Origin: Succinivibrio dextrinosolvens
Lineage (GTDB): Bacteria; Pseudomonadota; Gammaproteobacteria; Enterobacterales; Succinivibrionaceae
Length of the DNA stretch: 64,000 bases
Assembly: GCF_900116345.1 (NCBI RefSeq)
Contig: NZ_FPAH01000003.1
Coordinates: forward strand, 46,973 to 110,972
Direction of reading: 5' to 3'
Position numbers and translations under genes: made by a program. Shown here piece after piece: positions 62,547-64,000 of this stretch (position 1 is the stretch's first letter; each line of letters starts with the position of its first letter). The notes under the pieces are model-generated. The model did no database searches and was not told the DNA's origin. It was given only the letters and a program-made list of their open reading frames with translations.

Positions 62547-63497
62547 TTACTTGTTCTTTAAGAACTCGTTAACATTCCTTTCAATCCTTGCTGCAATGTC
62601 AGTGTTCTCTGATTTCTCGAACTTCTCACCGGTAATGTTCTCGAAAAGCTCTAGGTAACGATTTGAGATTGATTCAACAATCTGTGGAGTCATCTCTGGA
62701 ACGGTCTGACCAGCCTTACCCTGGAAACCATTGTCCATCAGCCACTCACGAACGAATTCCTTTGATAGTTGCTTCTGAGGCTCGCCCTTCTCAAATCTCT
62801 CCTGGTAACCATCCTTGTAGAAGTAACGGCTTGAATCAGGAGTATGGATTTCGTCCATCAGGTAGATGGTTCCCTTGTGCTTACCAAACTCGTACTTGGT
62901 ATCAACAAGGATTAGACCTCTCTTTTCTGCAATCTCAGTACCACGCTTGAATAGGGCAAGGGTGTACTTCTCAAGTAAAGCATACTCCTCTGGAGTTGCA
63001 AGACCTTTTTCTAAAATCTGTTCTTTTGAAATGTCTTCGTCATGAAGGCCTAATTCAGCCTTGGTGGTAGGAGTAATGATTGGCTCAGGGAATTTCTGAT
63101 TCTCCTTCATACCCTCAGGTAGCTTAACACCACAGATCTCTCTAACACCGCTCTTGTATGCTCTCCATGAGCTGCCGCATAGGTAGCCGCGAACGATCAT
63201 CTCTACAGGGAAGCCTTCACACATGATACCAACAGAAACCATTGGATCTGGAGTAGCGATCTTCCAGTTAGGGCAAATATCAGTAGTTGCATCAAGGAAT
63301 TTTGCTGCAATCTGGTTTAGCATCTGTCCTTTGTATGGAATTCCCTCTGGTAGAACAACGTCAAAAGCAGAAATTCTGTCGGTTGCTACCATAACCAGCA
63401 TTTCATCATTGATGTTGTAAACGTCTCTTACCTTACCGTGATAAACACTTTTCTGACCAGGGAAATTAAATTCGGTTTTTGTTAATGCGTTACTCAT
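62547..63497 (-). CDS. purC: Phosphoribosylaminoimidazole-succinocarboxamide synthase (SAICAR synthetase), long form
   Basis: PurC ligates aspartate to CAIR in purine synthesis. The 316-residue enzyme has [31 protein letters not shown], the [12 protein letters not shown] region, [20 protein letters not shown] and [11 protein letters not shown]. It is of the ~300-residue type common outside enterobacteria; the E. coli enzyme is ~237 residues. In E. coli purC lies beside bamC, while here they are ~5 kb apart. A leader hairpin is present at 63551-63575. Confidence 0.96.
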   Translation of the reverse strand: MSNALTKTEFNFPGQKSVYHGKVRDVYNINDEMLVMVATDRISAFDVVLPEGIPYKGQMLNQIAAKFLDATTDICPNWKIATPDPMVSVGIMCEGFPVEMIVRGYLCGSSWRAYKSGVREICGVKLPEGMKENQKFPEPIITPTTKAELGLHDEDISKEQILEKGLATPEEYALLEKYTLALFKRGTEIAEKRGLILVDTKYEFGKHKGTIYLMDEIHTPDSSRYFYKDGYQERFEKGEPQKQLSKEFVREWLMDNGFQGKAGQTVPEMTPQIVESISNRYLELFENITGEKFEKSENTDIAARIERNVNEFLKNK

Positions 63498-63821
63498 GAT
63501 ATTTGACTTAACCTAATTAAAGGCAGTGAACCTGCCATGAAAAGAAAGATTTTAGCTGCTTAAAAAGAAGCTAAAGTTCATGTGAACGCTGAAATTATAC
63601 ACTAATGTGTATAAAGCTTTTGTTATTCATTAAATTTGCATTTTATTGGGGCAGAGTAATTTAATTTTGTGGACCGGATTAAAGAAAGAACAAAAAAAAC
63701 TAAAAAAAATTTTGAGTTGATAAACAGCTAATATATGCCTTTTGTTTGTTTATCTAAAAAAATATTAAAAATAACGCTTGCCATATCTCAATTCACCCAT
63801 TATAATGCACTCACTTTCTAC
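63498..63821. other. Intergenic region between purC and the tRNA-Val genes
   Basis: AT-rich and without a gene. On the minus strand it holds the purC leader: an 11-bp stem with one mismatch at 63551-63575 (TTTAGCTGCTT / AAGAAGCTAAA) and a possible -10 TATAAT at 63599-63594. On the plus strand it holds the tRNA-Val promoter at 63778-63806. Confidence 0.5.
63778..63806 (+). promoter_or_regulatory. Promoter of the tandem tRNA-Val genes
   Basis: TTGCCA (63778-63783), a 17-nt spacer and a perfect TATAAT (63801-63806), followed by GCAC as discriminator. The first tRNA begins 15 nt after the -10. Confidence 0.88.
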
Positions 63822-63899
63822 GGATGCTTAGCTCAGTCTGGTTAGAGCATCTGCCTTACAAGCAGAGGGTCATAGGTTCGAGTCCTATAGCATCCACCA
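63822..63899 (+). tRNA. tRNA-Val (TAC), copy 2
   Basis: Identical to the tRNA at 31341-31418: acceptor GGATGCT / AGCATCC, anticodon TAC and encoded CCA. Confidence 0.96.
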
Positions 63900-63921
63900 T
63901 GTAGAAAAGTTCATCCAAATT

Positions 63922-63999
63922 GGATGCTTAGCTCAGTCTGGTTAGAGCATCTGCCTTACAAGCAGAGGGTCATAGGTTCGAGTCCTATAGCATCCACCA
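63922..63999 (+). tRNA. tRNA-Val (TAC), copy 3
   Basis: A third identical copy, 22 nt after copy 2 and ending one base before the window's end, so the tRNA cluster may continue beyond it. Confidence 0.96.
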
Positions 64000-64000
64000 T

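Noticed and set aside
1..64000. CRISPR arrays, insertion sequences, phage genes and rRNA
   Set aside because: I saw no regular short repeats with spacers, no transposase or integrase motifs, no phage structural genes and no rRNA sequence.

Overview
The window looks like chromosomal DNA from an AT-rich gammaproteobacterium. The gene orders dksA-gluQ-pcnB-folK and prfA-prmC, a maoP (yifE) homologue and a bamC lipoprotein gene are gammaproteobacterial signatures. The AT-rich base composition, a flagellin, a short-form CstA and a long-form PurC would suit an anaerobic gut lineage such as Succinivibrionaceae. That family assignment is inference from gene content, not from a search.

Layout. (1) 1-21901, plus strand, is an accessory region. 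It opens with the 3' end of a large secreted protein, then three small exported proteins. Module A (3158-10658) follows: a periplasmic SH3/von Willebrand A (vWA) protein, an ABC ATPase, an FtsX/MacB-type permease, an exported SUMF1-fold protein without the catalytic cysteines, and two coiled-coil lipoproteins. Next come an exported PDZ/S41-protease-like protein, three exported ankyrin-repeat proteins and a 1374-residue secreted protein whose C-terminal part is paralogous to the gene cut off at the left edge. (2) 21977-27221, minus strand, is housekeeping: ychF, pth, folK, pcnB, gluQ, dksA. (3) 27743-31555 has mrcB (PBP1b), an HD phosphohydrolase and four tRNA genes (Lys-TTT, Lys-CTT, Val-TAC, Lys-CTT). 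(4) 31731-49770 is module B, an 11-gene plus-strand operon. SrfB-like (Hsp70/actin-fold) and SrfC-like (dynamin-type P-loop) genes lead into a membrane Sel1 protein, a second vWA/ABC/permease/SUMF1 set in the same order as module A, two SrfA-like single-pass membrane proteins (one fused to vWA) and two lipoproteins. (5) 50111-64000 is mostly housekeeping: prfA, prmC, a sugar O-acetyltransferase, maoP, glnS, bamC, a lone flagellin gene, cstA, bioD-bioA, purC and two tandem tRNA-Val genes.

The main discovery candidate is the pair of paralogous envelope modules. The predicted locations form a chain. SrfB and SrfC are cytosolic NTPases; three single-pass inner-membrane proteins project into the periplasm; an ABC transporter of the LolCDE/MacB type sits in the inner membrane; vWA and SUMF1 proteins are exported; and two lipoproteins are predicted to go to the outer membrane. 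Module A has the transporter/vWA/SUMF1/lipoprotein core without the Srf NTPases and is instead followed by secreted ankyrin-repeat proteins. The core therefore seems to be a portable unit attached to different partners.

Smaller points of interest are a probable AUU start codon for pcnB (as in E. coli), a terminator embedded between dksA and gluQ, a long hairpin between prfA and prmC, a possible short transcript upstream of glnS, and a pair of LacI-family-like palindromes between the flagellin gene and cstA.
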